Shown here in pieces: positions 1-6,140 of a stretch of DNA of 14,604 bases (its first letter is position 1; each line of letters begins with the position of its first letter). A program made the position numbers and the translations under genes. The stretch covers positions 1-14,604 of the forward strand of contig SMVS01000009.1 in NCBI GenBank assembly GCA_004357435.1. Reading direction: 5' to 3'. The stretch is from Nitrospina sp. (GTDB taxonomy: Bacteria; Nitrospinota; Nitrospinia; Nitrospinales; Nitrospinaceae). The notes under the pieces were generated by a model that saw only the letters and a list, made by a program, of their open reading frames with translations, was not told the origin of the DNA and ran no database searches.

Positions 1-102
1 AAGTTTAAGGGTTTCCTGCAAAAAGGAAATTACCGGGTCAAGGCTCCCGAGATTGCCGAGAAAATCGTCCAGAAAATAAGTGAGGACAAACACAGTCCCT
101 AG
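1..102 (+). CDS. FlgM-like anti-sigma factor, C-terminal fragment
   Basis: The reading frame is open from base 1 to a TAG at 100-102 and gives 33 residues; the start lies outside the window. The segment LQKGNYRVKAPEIAEKIVQK resembles the C-terminal helix of FlgM, which typically reads as a Gly-x-Tyr-x-Val-(Asp) turn followed by an amphipathic helix that ends in hydrophobic and Glu/Lys residues. FlgM binds the flagellar sigma factor FliA (sigma28) and holds it inactive until the hook is complete. The assignment rests on this short tail only. Any small protein ending in a similar helix is possible, and no flagellar gene is visible next to it. It converges on the leucine-rich-repeat gene. Confidence 0.5.
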   Translation, partial: KFKGFLQKGNYRVKAPEIAEKIVQKISEDKHSP

Positions 103-117
103 GGAACCCCAGACTTT

Positions 118-615
118 CTATAGAGTTCTTATCTCTTTCAAATTTGCAAATGTCTCGTATTCTTTTAGCTTTTCCTCCCAGCGTTTTCCCAGTTTATTGG
201 ACCGTAAATCAATTTTTTCAAGCTGGGTCAAGGTTTTCGACTGAGCCAGGGCTTCCATTCCCACGCGTGATATTTGATTGTTTCTCAAGTCAAGTTGCTT
301 GAGATTTTTCAATATTTCAGAATGGGCTATAACCTCCAACCCCGAGTCTCCCAAAAAATTCTGTCTGAGATCCAGAACCTCCAATTCAGCCAGCGCTGGA
401 TAAAGGCTCAAGTAGGCCGCCTCCATGGGAGAGACCTCCATCTTCGCCATTTTAAGAACTTTGGGATTGGTCGCCAGACGGCTTTTGACAAACATCTCAA
501 AAGTGGTGATCTTCCGGGTATTCGGACCTTTCAGTTTTTCATCCATGAAGGCATTGATCTTGTCCAGATCCCCGTTCATGGAAAAAAACAAATCCAGTAC
601 ATATTCCTGATTCAT
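118..615 (-). CDS. Small leucine-rich-repeat protein, hypothetical
   Basis: The 165-residue product has an N-terminal half without recognisable motifs (about 1-70) and then ribonuclease-inhibitor-type leucine-rich repeats of about 28 residues. Their cores are LEVLDLRQNFLGDSGLEVI (79-97), LKQLDLRNNQISRVGMEAL (105-123) and LEKIDLRSNKLG (132-143). There is no signal peptide or membrane segment, so it is probably cytoplasmic. Such repeats usually bind other proteins, but nothing shows a partner here. The start was set at the ATG at 615. The frame also runs to a TTG at 678, but that codon has no ribosome-binding site, whereas the ATG is preceded by TGAGGACC. It lies divergent from tatA and converges on the FlgM-like tail. 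It is probably a complete small protein, not a truncated one. Confidence 0.7.
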   Translation of the reverse strand: MNQEYVLDLFFSMNGDLDKINAFMDEKLKGPNTRKITTFEMFVKSRLATNPKVLKMAKMEVSPMEAAYLSLYPALAELEVLDLRQNFLGDSGLEVIAHSEILKNLKQLDLRNNQISRVGMEALAQSKTLTQLEKIDLRSNKLGKRWEEKLKEYETFANLKEIRTL

Positions 616-694
616 GGTCCTCAGTGGGTGAAAAGGCTTCTTGAAAAAACATTGTAAGACGATCCCCCGGGTTGTCAATCATTTGATTAAAATG

Positions 695-722
695 TTGGCA
701 TTCAGATAATTTTTGTTATACT
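695..722 (+). promoter_or_regulatory. Sigma70-type promoter of tatA
   Basis: TTGGCA at 695-700 matches the -35 consensus at 5 of 6 positions. After a 16-base spacer, TATACT at 717-722 matches the -10 consensus at 5 of 6. Transcription would start near 730, about 30 bases before the tatA ATG. It is the strongest promoter-like site I found in the window. Confidence 0.6.
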
Positions 723-761
723 CACGGCCACTTGAACTATCAATGATTTGGAGAATTCGTT

Positions 762-1031
762 ATGATGGGAATTGGCTTTCCGGAACTGATGATTATTTTG
801 GTCATCATTATGATCATTTTTGGCGCCGGAAAACTTCCTGAAATTGGAAGCGCTTTTGGAAAAAGCATCAAAAATTTTAAAACATCCATGAAAGAGGCAG
901 AGGAAGAGGGGGAATTGGCCACGGCAGAGCAACCTGAAGCCGTCATCGAAAATGCCGAAGAAACCAAAGCCGTGCCAGAAATTGCCGATTCCTCCACCGA
1001 GCCGGCTCCTGATTCCGAAAAGCAATCCTAA
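762..1031 (+). CDS. tatA: Sec-independent protein translocase TatA/TatE-type subunit
   Basis: The 89-residue protein has the TatA layout: a short N-terminus, one membrane helix (about 6-20, PELMIILVIIMIIF), the hinge FGAGKLPEIG (20-29), an amphipathic helix (AFGKSIKNFKTSMKEA, 31-46) and an acidic, disordered tail rich in Glu, Ala and Pro. TatA subunits assemble at the inner membrane with TatC to carry folded twin-arginine proteins, often redox enzymes, to the periplasm. The first of two adjacent ATG codons was chosen because GGAG lies 8 bases upstream of it. No tatB or tatC is adjacent, so the partners must be encoded elsewhere. TatA and TatB are hard to tell apart, but the FGAGKLPEIG hinge and short length favour TatA. 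Confidence 0.9.
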   Translation: MMGIGFPELMIILVIIMIIFGAGKLPEIGSAFGKSIKNFKTSMKEAEEEGELATAEQPEAVIENAEETKAVPEIADSSTEPAPDSEKQS

Positions 1032-1154
1032 ATAATTATTCCTAATTGATTGTTGTATCCATCAAGCCACCTGAAAATATCTCGAATCAGCCTGCCCTTT
1101 CAAATCGAGCCCAAACCGGAATATCTTTCCGATCGTGATATTGCAGACGAATGA

Positions 1155-1901
1155 ATGGTTGATACTCTCCGATCCATTTTTAAAAAGTTTTTTTCCGCCT
1201 TCGCGGATGTCCTGCCCATCATAATAGTCATTTCCATCTTTCAAATTTTTATCATTGATAAACCCTTTCCCAATTTAAAAGAAACTCTGGCTGGCTTTGC
1301 TTTGGTAGTTTTAGGCCTGTTTATTTTCATTCAGGGTTTGGAAACCGCCTTGTTCCCCATAGGGGAAAGGATGGCGAATGAGTTCGCGCAAAAGGGCAAT
1401 CCATGGTGGATTCTTTTGTTCGGGTTCACCCTGGGCTTTGCCACCACCATAGCGGAACCCGCGTTGACGGTGATCGCCCAAAAGGCCGGGCAAATTACCG
1501 CAGAAAGTGGAGCCATCTCAGCCGATCCAAAATCGATTGCCAGTTTTGTTTTTGGCCTGAGAATGACCATTGCGTTGTCCGTTGGACTGGCGGGAGCCAT
1601 CGGCGTGATTCGTATTATCAAAGGTTGGCCTCTCATTCATTTTGTATTGGTCGGCTACAGCCTCATTCTGGTGGCCACCCTTTTCGCGCCGCCATCTATC
1701 ATCGGCATCGCCTACGATGCCGGCGGGATAACCACCTCCACCATAACCGTGCCCCTCATCACCGCCCTAGGTGTGGGGCTGGCCGCTTCCATCCGCGGTA
1801 GAAATCCTCTCATGGACGGTTTTGGCCTCATCGCGCTGGCCAGTTTGACACCCATCGTCGGCGTCATGATTTATGGCATGTTTGTTTACGGGGTGGCCTG
1901 A
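1155..1901 (+). CDS. DUF1538 family membrane protein, first copy
   Basis: The 248-residue protein is very hydrophobic, with roughly six or seven membrane segments. It matches what I know of the DUF1538 family, integral membrane proteins of unknown function often found as two fused or adjacent copies. Repeated landmarks are DVLPIIIVISIFQIFII (18-34), GLETALFPIG (61-70), GFATTIAEPAL (94-104) with a Glu inside the membrane region, and YDAGGITTSTITVP (187-200), a Gly/Thr-rich stretch typical of substrate or ion sites. A transporter role is inferred, not shown. The ATG at 1155 follows an in-frame stop at 1152, has only a weak ribosome-binding site, and leaves a short N-terminus before the first helix. 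Its TGA overlaps the ATG of the second copy by one base, so translation is probably coupled. Confidence 0.85.
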   Translation: MVDTLRSIFKKFFSAFADVLPIIIVISIFQIFIIDKPFPNLKETLAGFALVVLGLFIFIQGLETALFPIGERMANEFAQKGNPWWILLFGFTLGFATTIAEPALTVIAQKAGQITAESGAISADPKSIASFVFGLRMTIALSVGLAGAIGVIRIIKGWPLIHFVLVGYSLILVATLFAPPSIIGIAYDAGGITTSTITVPLITALGVGLAASIRGRNPLMDGFGLIALASLTPIVGVMIYGMFVYGVA

Positions 1902-2695
1902 TGCAACAACACCTGGAAAATATTACGCACTCTCTTTCAGTAACTTTTTGGGACGTCCTGCCCATCATTCTGGTTCTGTCATTTTTTCAATTTCTGGTCA
2001 TTCGAAAAGCGATTCCCCACCCGAGAAAAACCCTGACCGGCTTGGCCATGGTGGTCATCGGACTGGCTATTTTTTTGGTGGGGCTGGAAGAAGGGGTTTT
2101 TCCATTAGGAACCTCCATGGCCCAGCAGTTGTCCGACCCAGCTTTTTTATCTCCAGGGAATCAGGATCCGTCTCTGCCCACTCAAGCATCAAGTTACTTT
2201 TGGATGATTGTGTTTGCCTTTTTAATCGGATTTGCGACCGCGTTGGCGGAACCCGCCCTGATCGCCGTGGCCATGAAAGCTCAGGATATATCCACCGGGG
2301 CCATTTCGGCGAGAGGCCTCAGGGTCGCGGTCGCCCTGGGAGCGGGAACCGGCATCGCCCTCGGGTCGTTCAGGATTGTGACGGGAACGCCACTTCAATA
2401 TTACATCATTCCGGGATACGTCTTCCTGCTGGTGCAGACTTATTTTGCACCCAGGTTTATTGTTCCGCTGGCATACGATTTGGGCGGCGTGACCACTTCA
2501 ACAGTGACCGTTCCCATGGTGGTGGCTCTGGGCCTGGGGCTGGCATCCAACGTGCCGGGCGCTTCGCCGTTATTGGATGGGTTCGGGCTCATCGCCTTCG
2601 CCGCCCTTTTCCCTATGATTACCGTTTTGGCATATGCTATGATCACAACGCGCCGGGCGGCAATTAAAACAAGTGAAATAAACTCTCCCGAATAG
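1901..2695 (+). CDS. DUF1538 family membrane protein, second copy
   Basis: The 264-residue protein is a paralogue of its upstream neighbour and aligns along nearly its whole length: DVLPIILVLSFFQFLVI (18-34), GLEEGVFPLG (61-70), GFATALAEPAL (110-120), YDLGGVTTSTVTVP (192-205) and PLLDGFGLIAFA (223-234). It carries about 16 extra polar residues around 78-98 (between GLEEGVFPLG and the next helix), likely a longer loop. The two copies probably form a heterodimer equivalent to the fused two-domain DUF1538 proteins known elsewhere. The start ATG overlaps the previous stop (TGATG). The stop TAG lies inside the strong ribosome-binding site of the PII-like gene. The substrate is unknown; the neighbouring PII-like gene suggests a nutrient or ion under metabolic control. 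Confidence 0.85.
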   Translation: MQQHLENITHSLSVTFWDVLPIILVLSFFQFLVIRKAIPHPRKTLTGLAMVVIGLAIFLVGLEEGVFPLGTSMAQQLSDPAFLSPGNQDPSLPTQASSYFWMIVFAFLIGFATALAEPALIAVAMKAQDISTGAISARGLRVAVALGAGTGIALGSFRIVTGTPLQYYIIPGYVFLLVQTYFAPRFIVPLAYDLGGVTTSTVTVPMVVALGLGLASNVPGASPLLDGFGLIAFAALFPMITVLAYAMITTRRAAIKTSEINSPE

Positions 2696-2700
2696 GAGGT
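2693..2700 (+). promoter_or_regulatory. Strong ribosome-binding site of the PII-like gene
   Basis: TAGGAGGT at 2693-2700 is a near-complete Shine-Dalgarno sequence, 4 bases before the ATG at 2705. Its first three bases are the stop codon of the second DUF1538 gene. It is much stronger than the weak site before the first DUF1538 gene. This suggests the soluble PII-like protein is made in excess over the membrane proteins. Confidence 0.7.
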
Positions 2701-2704
2701 CTCA

Positions 2705-3052
2705 ATGCGTTTTAAAGTTATTCTTGCCCTGGTCAATGATGATTACCAGAATGAGGTGATCAAGGCCGCAAAAAAAGCCGGAGCCACCGGAGTGACCATT
2801 CTTAATGCCCGCGGGGAAGGTGTGCATGGTCAAAAATCTTTTTTTGGTCTCACCATGGAAGCCCAAAAAGATATGTTGCTGTTCCTCGTAGAAGATTTCA
2901 ATTCCAACCAGATCATGGACGCCATTTACCAAGCCGGAAAACTGGACCAACACGGAAACGGTATTGCCTTTTGTTGGGGAATCGACCGAGCCGTTGGCCT
3001 GGAAAGTCAGATCCCCATTTTAGAAAAAGACGCCAAAGAACATTACTTTTAG
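2705..3052 (+). CDS. Divergent PII-like signal protein
   Basis: The 115-residue protein has the PII size and fold pattern: strand (MRFKVILALV), helix (NEVIKAAKKAGATGVTI), a long T-loop region (about 34-54, ARGEGVHGQKSFFGL), strand (KDMLLFLVED), helix (NSNQIMDAIYQAGKL) and a C-terminal part. PII trimers bind ATP, ADP or 2-oxoglutarate and control transporters or enzymes through the T-loop. The T-loop keeps Gly-rich and Lys residues, but the Tyr51 that is uridylylated in GlnB/GlnK is not visible. The usual GDGKIFV and RIRTGE segments are replaced by LDQHGNGIAFCWGIDRAVG (80-98). It is therefore not a classical GlnB/GlnK. It sits directly behind two DUF1538 genes and before a CBS gene, and is most likely a dedicated regulator of that membrane complex. 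Confidence 0.8.
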   Translation: MRFKVILALVNDDYQNEVIKAAKKAGATGVTILNARGEGVHGQKSFFGLTMEAQKDMLLFLVEDFNSNQIMDAIYQAGKLDQHGNGIAFCWGIDRAVGLESQIPILEKDAKEHYF

Positions 3053-3064
3053 CTTGGAGCTGTT

Positions 3065-3463
3065 ATGGCAAATCCTATTCGAGTCCATCAGGCGATGATG
3101 GAAGAATTCAAGCAGGTGGATGGTGTCTTAAAGGTTTCGGATGCCTTAAAAATGATGAAGGCTGAGAATCTCACCGTGGTGCTGGTCAAACCCAGAAACG
3201 AATCCGATGTACACGGAATTCTCACTCTCAGAGATATTGCAAGGAAGGTGATCGGAGAGCGCCGAAGACTGCAGGAAGCCCACGTTTATGAAATCATGTC
3301 CAAGCCGGTTCTATCGGTGCCTGCCAGCATGCCCATCCCCTACGCGGCTCGACTAATGACCAACTTCAACGTTTCATACGCCATGGTGATGGACAGCAAC
3401 CAGGTGATTGGGATCCTGTCCTTAAACAGCATCGTCACTCATTGGGCGGAAGAATTGGAGTGA
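3065..3463 (+). CDS. Two-CBS-domain protein
   Basis: The 132-residue soluble protein consists almost entirely of a CBS pair. CBS1 spans about 14-66, with LKVSDALKMMKAENLTVVLV and the strand GILTLRDIARKVI. CBS2 spans about 76-130, with VYEIMSKPVLSVPASMPIPY and GILSLNSIVTHW. Paired CBS domains form a Bateman module that binds AMP, ADP, ATP or S-adenosylmethionine and regulates a partner protein. No catalytic domain is fused, so the partner must be separate; the DUF1538 pair is the obvious candidate. GGAG at 3056-3059 lies 5 bases before the ATG, and only 12 bases separate the gene from the PII-like stop, so it belongs to the same operon. The ligand cannot be told from the sequence. Confidence 0.85.
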   Translation: MANPIRVHQAMMEEFKQVDGVLKVSDALKMMKAENLTVVLVKPRNESDVHGILTLRDIARKVIGERRRLQEAHVYEIMSKPVLSVPASMPIPYAARLMTNFNVSYAMVMDSNQVIGILSLNSIVTHWAEELE

Positions 3464-3476
3464 CCTGACGAATCTC

Positions 3477-4028
3477 CTACCCTTTTTTAAGCGCACTGCC
3501 GCTGGTGCTGTCCCACCCCACGGTTTCGGGGCTGGAAACATGTTGCGCCACCGCCGACCAATGCTCGAAGGAAACGTTCAATTCGACAATCCTCACGCAT
3601 TCATCCATCCCATGAGCCCCGGCAAGATGTGATTCCAGCGCCTTGAGGTCTTTGATAAAAGCCCCCTGCTCGGATTGGTACCGCTCCTGAGCCTCGGCAA
3701 TGTTGGCGAGGGTGGCTTCTGCCTGCAAATTATAATTGAAAATGGTCCGGTGGAGGCTATCGTAATCCACTATCAGGTTGACGTAGCCCCAAACCATAAA
3801 GGGCACCGCCGCCGCAACCCCCAGACTCAACTTGACCCCTCTCTTATCCAACAAAATGGCCGCTAATACCAAACCAAATCCAACAATCAATGAGACCCTG
3901 GAAACATTTTCATAAATGTCGAGTGGCATCACCTTCACGCCGCATTCAGCCGGTTCGGCAAAAGCGGAAGTGCATGACCCCAACAATACCAAACTCGCTG
4001 AAATCCAACTGATTTTGAGGCTTTTCAT
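3477..4028 (-). CDS. Membrane protein with pilin-like C-terminal segment, hypothetical
   Basis: The 183-residue protein is not from a family I recognise. It starts with a signal-like segment (1-24) that offers two readings: a lipobox LGSC ending at Cys19, or a signal peptidase I site after AFA at 22-24. Two membrane helices follow (about 43-60 and 66-86). After them, residues 100-133 read like the N-terminal part of a type IV pilin or pseudopilin periplasmic domain (ATLANIAEAQERYQSEQGAF, then DLKAL), a pattern seen in GspG-type and general minor pilins. The pilin prepeptidase motif itself is absent. The start ATG has no clear ribosome-binding site. It converges on the CBS gene with 13 bases between the stops, so it is not in that operon. 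Confidence 0.6.
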   Translation of the reverse strand: MKSLKISWISASLVLLGSCTSAFAEPAECGVKVMPLDIYENVSRVSLIVGFGLVLAAILLDKRGVKLSLGVAAAVPFMVWGYVNLIVDYDSLHRTIFNYNLQAEATLANIAEAQERYQSEQGAFIKDLKALESHLAGAHGMDECVRIVELNVSFEHWSAVAQHVSSPETVGWDSTSGSALKKG

Positions 4029-4309
4029 AGGTGATCTGTTCCCAGAACTGTGAGGACTGCAAAGACAGCCGATCCGCCGACTAAAAAACTCAAGACTTAA
4101 AGTCCATCGCGGGCAGACACTGTATAAAATAAAATCGCCATCGTCCAGTCCATTTATTGCGAGTTACCCGTCCTTATCGGGACACCGGAATTGGAACGTT
4201 TTATATGCTACATTATTTTGACTTCACAATTCTTGTGCCATGAGTTACTTTATAGGGCTTAAGAGAATAATCACAGATCTTATAAAGTATCAATTGAAAG
4301 GAATTTTCA
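4029..4309. other. Intergenic region between divergent small genes
   Basis: These 281 bases separate the pilin-like membrane protein (minus) from the DUF1566 gene (plus). The right half is AT-rich and must hold the promoter of the DUF1566 gene. A 67-residue frame beginning at 4240 runs into that gene in another frame and has no homology I recognise. A short GTCC/GGAC inverted repeat (4168-4181) is too small to call. I see no RNA gene here. Confidence 0.5.
4259..4286 (+). promoter_or_regulatory. Possible promoter of the DUF1566 gene
   Basis: TTAAGA at 4259-4264 (4 of 6 to the -35 consensus) and TATAAA at 4281-4286 (5 of 6 to the -10) are separated by 16 bases. The region is AT-rich, so chance matches are likely. 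The leader would be short, with the ribosome-binding site AAAGGA at 4297-4302. Confidence 0.3.
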
Positions 4310-4729
4310 ATGAGCGATCGGTTTGTCGACAACCAGGACGGCACGATTCAGGACAACGAGTCCGGGCTGGCCTGGTGCAAAAAGGATTCCATCCAAATCG
4401 AACAAGACTGGTTCTTGTTTCAGGAAGCGTTGGCTTTTATTGATGAGCTGAACAAAAAAGATTTTTTGAGCTTTCACGACTGGCGGATGGCGGAAAAGGA
4501 AGAAATCGAAAAGTTATTCCTGCCGGAGAGCATTCTCCAAGCCCGGTCCAACCAGGAAATTCACATCAGCCCCTTATTCGAACCGGGGGGCGGCAACGGT
4601 TCATGGTGCCTGCCTTTCGATCAGCAGGGCGCGTTCTATTTCTCTTACCAGAGCGGACTGGCCCAGATTTACGATCAGGACTTTTCAAACGGAGTGATAC
4701 GGCCGGTGAGGTTGTGGGGGGATAATTAA
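4310..4729 (+). CDS. DUF1566 (Lcl C-terminal-like) domain protein
   Basis: The 139-residue protein carries the DUF1566 pattern. It opens with RFVDNQDGTIQDNESGLAW (4-22), which matches the usual 'D...GTV.D..TGL.W' opening. The middle is EALAFIDELN...FHDWRMAEKEEIEKLF (39-70), equivalent to the 'A...C..L...GF.DWRLPT..EL..L' core. The end is GVIRPVRLW (128-136), equivalent to 'VRCVR'. The family occurs in many secreted or fimbria-associated proteins, and its biochemical role is unclear. This copy has no signal peptide, so it would be cytoplasmic or a free-standing module. AAAGGA lies 7 bases before the ATG. Its TAA overlaps the stop codon of the convergent downstream gene, so the two frames share 4 bases. 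Confidence 0.75.
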   Translation: MSDRFVDNQDGTIQDNESGLAWCKKDSIQIEQDWFLFQEALAFIDELNKKDFLSFHDWRMAEKEEIEKLFLPESILQARSNQEIHISPLFEPGGGNGSWCLPFDQQGAFYFSYQSGLAQIYDQDFSNGVIRPVRLWGDN

Positions 4730-5148
4730 TTCGATGCGTTGCGCGCCCGCGTAGTGCAGGATTTTATTTTTGGCATTTCTTTCGGAGGCTTTATGTGTTG
4801 AATGATCTTCACCTGCCCCTCGTCATACTCAATGGAGGCCACTTGATACCGGTCCAGATCCACTGCTTCGCCATGGCCTGAGTACTGCATTAGCCCGGAC
4901 CGGAGGGCATCCCATTCCAGAAATAAAAAAAACTGATCTTCCGTTCCCTGTGGATTTAAAGTATTCAATGCATCCTGAAACTCGATCGCAACAATCTCAG
5001 CAATCTCCTTGCCGGTGCAAAAATCCTTATACCCCGTCGCTCCGCCGATCTCCTTACTGCAGGTGATCTTGGAGAAATCAAAATCCGTCAGGCGATCGTC
5101 GTGATCGAGTTGAATGGTGACCTGTGATGTCGTGTCTTTACAGGGCAT
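4726..5148 (-). CDS. Hypothetical protein, possibly NifU/IscU-like
   Basis: I do not firmly recognise this 140-residue protein. The first 65 residues resemble the N-terminal fold of the IscU/NifU scaffold family: a strand pair with VTIQLDHDDRLTDFDFSKIT (10-29), then Cys30, Cys44 followed by TGKEIAEI (45-52), reminiscent of the C-x-I...C...GK.(L/I).E pattern that carries the iron-sulfur cluster ligands. The third expected Cys near residue 100 is not seen; other Cys are at 3 and 131. The C-terminal half (FFLFLEWDALRSGLMQY; LDRYQVASIEYDEGQVKII) is unassigned. The ribosome-binding site AGAGGA lies at 5156-5161, about 7 bases from the ATG. It lies 63 bases downstream of nadC on the same strand and may be co-transcribed with it. 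Confidence 0.5.
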   Translation of the reverse strand: MPCKDTTSQVTIQLDHDDRLTDFDFSKITCSKEIGGATGYKDFCTGKEIAEIVAIEFQDALNTLNPQGTEDQFFLFLEWDALRSGLMQYSGHGEAVDLDRYQVASIEYDEGQVKIIQHIKPPKEMPKIKSCTTRARNASN

Positions 5149-5178
5149 GATTTTTCATCCTCTGTTTACGTCTGCCCA

Positions 5179-5184
5179 ATTATA
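5179..5184 (-). promoter_or_regulatory. Possible -10 element for the NifU-like hypothetical gene
   Basis: On the minus strand these bases read TATAAT, a perfect -10 hexamer, about 30 bases before the start codon. No convincing -35 lies 16-18 bases further upstream. It may allow expression of the gene independent of nadC. Confidence 0.25.
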
Positions 5185-5211
5185 CACCCGGCAGAATTTT
5201 TTTGCTTGCTG

Positions 5212-6054
5212 TTAGATTTTTATATTCATGCTGATGTCCACCGCAGGGGCGGAATGGGTCAGGGCTCCCACTGAAATACAGTCCACTCCCGTAGCCACCA
5301 ACTCCTTTATTCTGGCCAGGGAAACCGATCCCGAAACCTCCACTTTGGCTCGGCCAGCAACCAACCGGGTCGCTTGCAGAATGGTGTCAGTGGACATATT
5401 GTCCAACATGATGATATCCGCACCGCTATCCAACGCCTCCCGGACTTCCTTCAGACATGTAGTTTCCACTTCAATCAATCCAGCATAAGAGTTGTTCTTG
5501 CGAACCCGCTCCACAGCGGCGCCGATCCCCCCGGCAATTTTGATATGGTTGTCCTTGATCAGCACGGCGTCAAACAATCCGAATCTATGATTGGTTCCGC
5601 CGCCGCAATGGACCGCGTATTTTTCAAATGCCCGAAGGCCAGGCGTGGTTTTTCGGGTATCAAGAATCTGGACGGCTCCGGCTTCCTTCACAAACTTCCG
5701 AGTCAACGTGGCGATTCCACTCAACCGTTGCAAAATATTAAGCGCAGACCGCTCGCCTTTTAACAAGGCTGAAGCCTTGGCCCGAATTTTCATCAAAGGC
5801 TGGCCTTTTTGAATTTCCGTGCCCTCGGCAATCTCGGGATGGTGAAAAACCGTTTCGGCATCCAATTTCGTAAAAACCGCCCGCACCACCGGCAACCCAC
5901 ACACCACAAGTTTTTCCTTGGCCGTGATCACTGCTTCGCACACCGAATCCGCCAGCACGATGCTGTCGGTCGTCACATCGCCGGTCCCCAAGTCCTCCGC
6001 CAAAGCCAAGGTCACCAATCGATCAATTTGCTCTTGAGTTATAAGAGATCCCAT
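5212..6054 (-). CDS. nadC: Nicotinate-nucleotide pyrophosphorylase (carboxylating)
   Basis: The 280-residue enzyme makes nicotinate mononucleotide from quinolinate and PRPP with release of CO2, the step that enters de novo NAD synthesis. Family landmarks appear in order: EDLGTGDVTTD (20-30), the hinge GERSALNILQRLSGIAT (100-116), DTRKTTPGLR (132-141) with Arg/Lys that bind the phosphates, EKYAVHCGGGTNHRFGLFD (144-162), IKDNHI (166-171), IEVETT (194-199), IMLDNM (215-220), EVSGSVSL (239-246) and ISVGALTHSA (260-269). Length is typical and no key motif is missing. The ATG at 6054 is preceded by AGGA. The gene is divergent from the amino-acid dehydrogenase, with 86 bases between the starts. No nadA or nadB is nearby. 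Confidence 0.97.
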   Translation of the reverse strand: MGSLITQEQIDRLVTLALAEDLGTGDVTTDSIVLADSVCEAVITAKEKLVVCGLPVVRAVFTKLDAETVFHHPEIAEGTEIQKGQPLMKIRAKASALLKGERSALNILQRLSGIATLTRKFVKEAGAVQILDTRKTTPGLRAFEKYAVHCGGGTNHRFGLFDAVLIKDNHIKIAGGIGAAVERVRKNNSYAGLIEVETTCLKEVREALDSGADIIMLDNMSTDTILQATRLVAGRAKVEVSGSVSLARIKELVATGVDCISVGALTHSAPAVDISMNIKI

Positions 6055-6073
6055 GTTTTCCTAGTGCTGGCAA

Positions 6074-6100
6074 CTAATTTTTAAATAATTGTAAAATTAG
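6074..6100. promoter_or_regulatory. Inverted repeat between nadC and the dehydrogenase, possible operator
   Basis: CTAATTTT at 6074-6081 and AAAATTAG at 6093-6100 form a perfect 8-bp inverted repeat around an 11-base AT-rich centre. The 19-base centre-to-centre distance would place two half-sites on the same face of the helix. It lies in the 86-base gap between two divergent genes, where a shared repressor could act. AT-rich DNA yields such repeats by chance fairly often. I cannot match it to a known NAD-regulator site. Confidence 0.35.
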
Positions 6101-6140
6101 CATAAAAACAAGGTTCCCGCTAGAGAAGGCTCGACCATCC

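Noticed and set aside
616..678. Upstream TTG start for the leucine-rich-repeat gene
   Set aside because: No ribosome-binding site precedes it and the extra 21 residues show no conserved pattern; the ATG at 615 is preferred.
1070..1110. CTCGA...TCGAG inverted repeat upstream of the first DUF1538 gene
   Set aside because: The arms are only five bases with a long loop, so chance is the simpler explanation.
1151..1162. Three-codon frame (M-N-G-stop) overlapping the start of the first DUF1538 gene
   Set aside because: It has no ribosome-binding site, and so short a frame is expected by chance.
1873..2667. 264-residue open frame on the plus strand overlapping the second DUF1538 gene
   Set aside because: It is an out-of-frame reading rich in Gly, Arg and His with no motif, while the other frame is a clear paralogue of the upstream gene.
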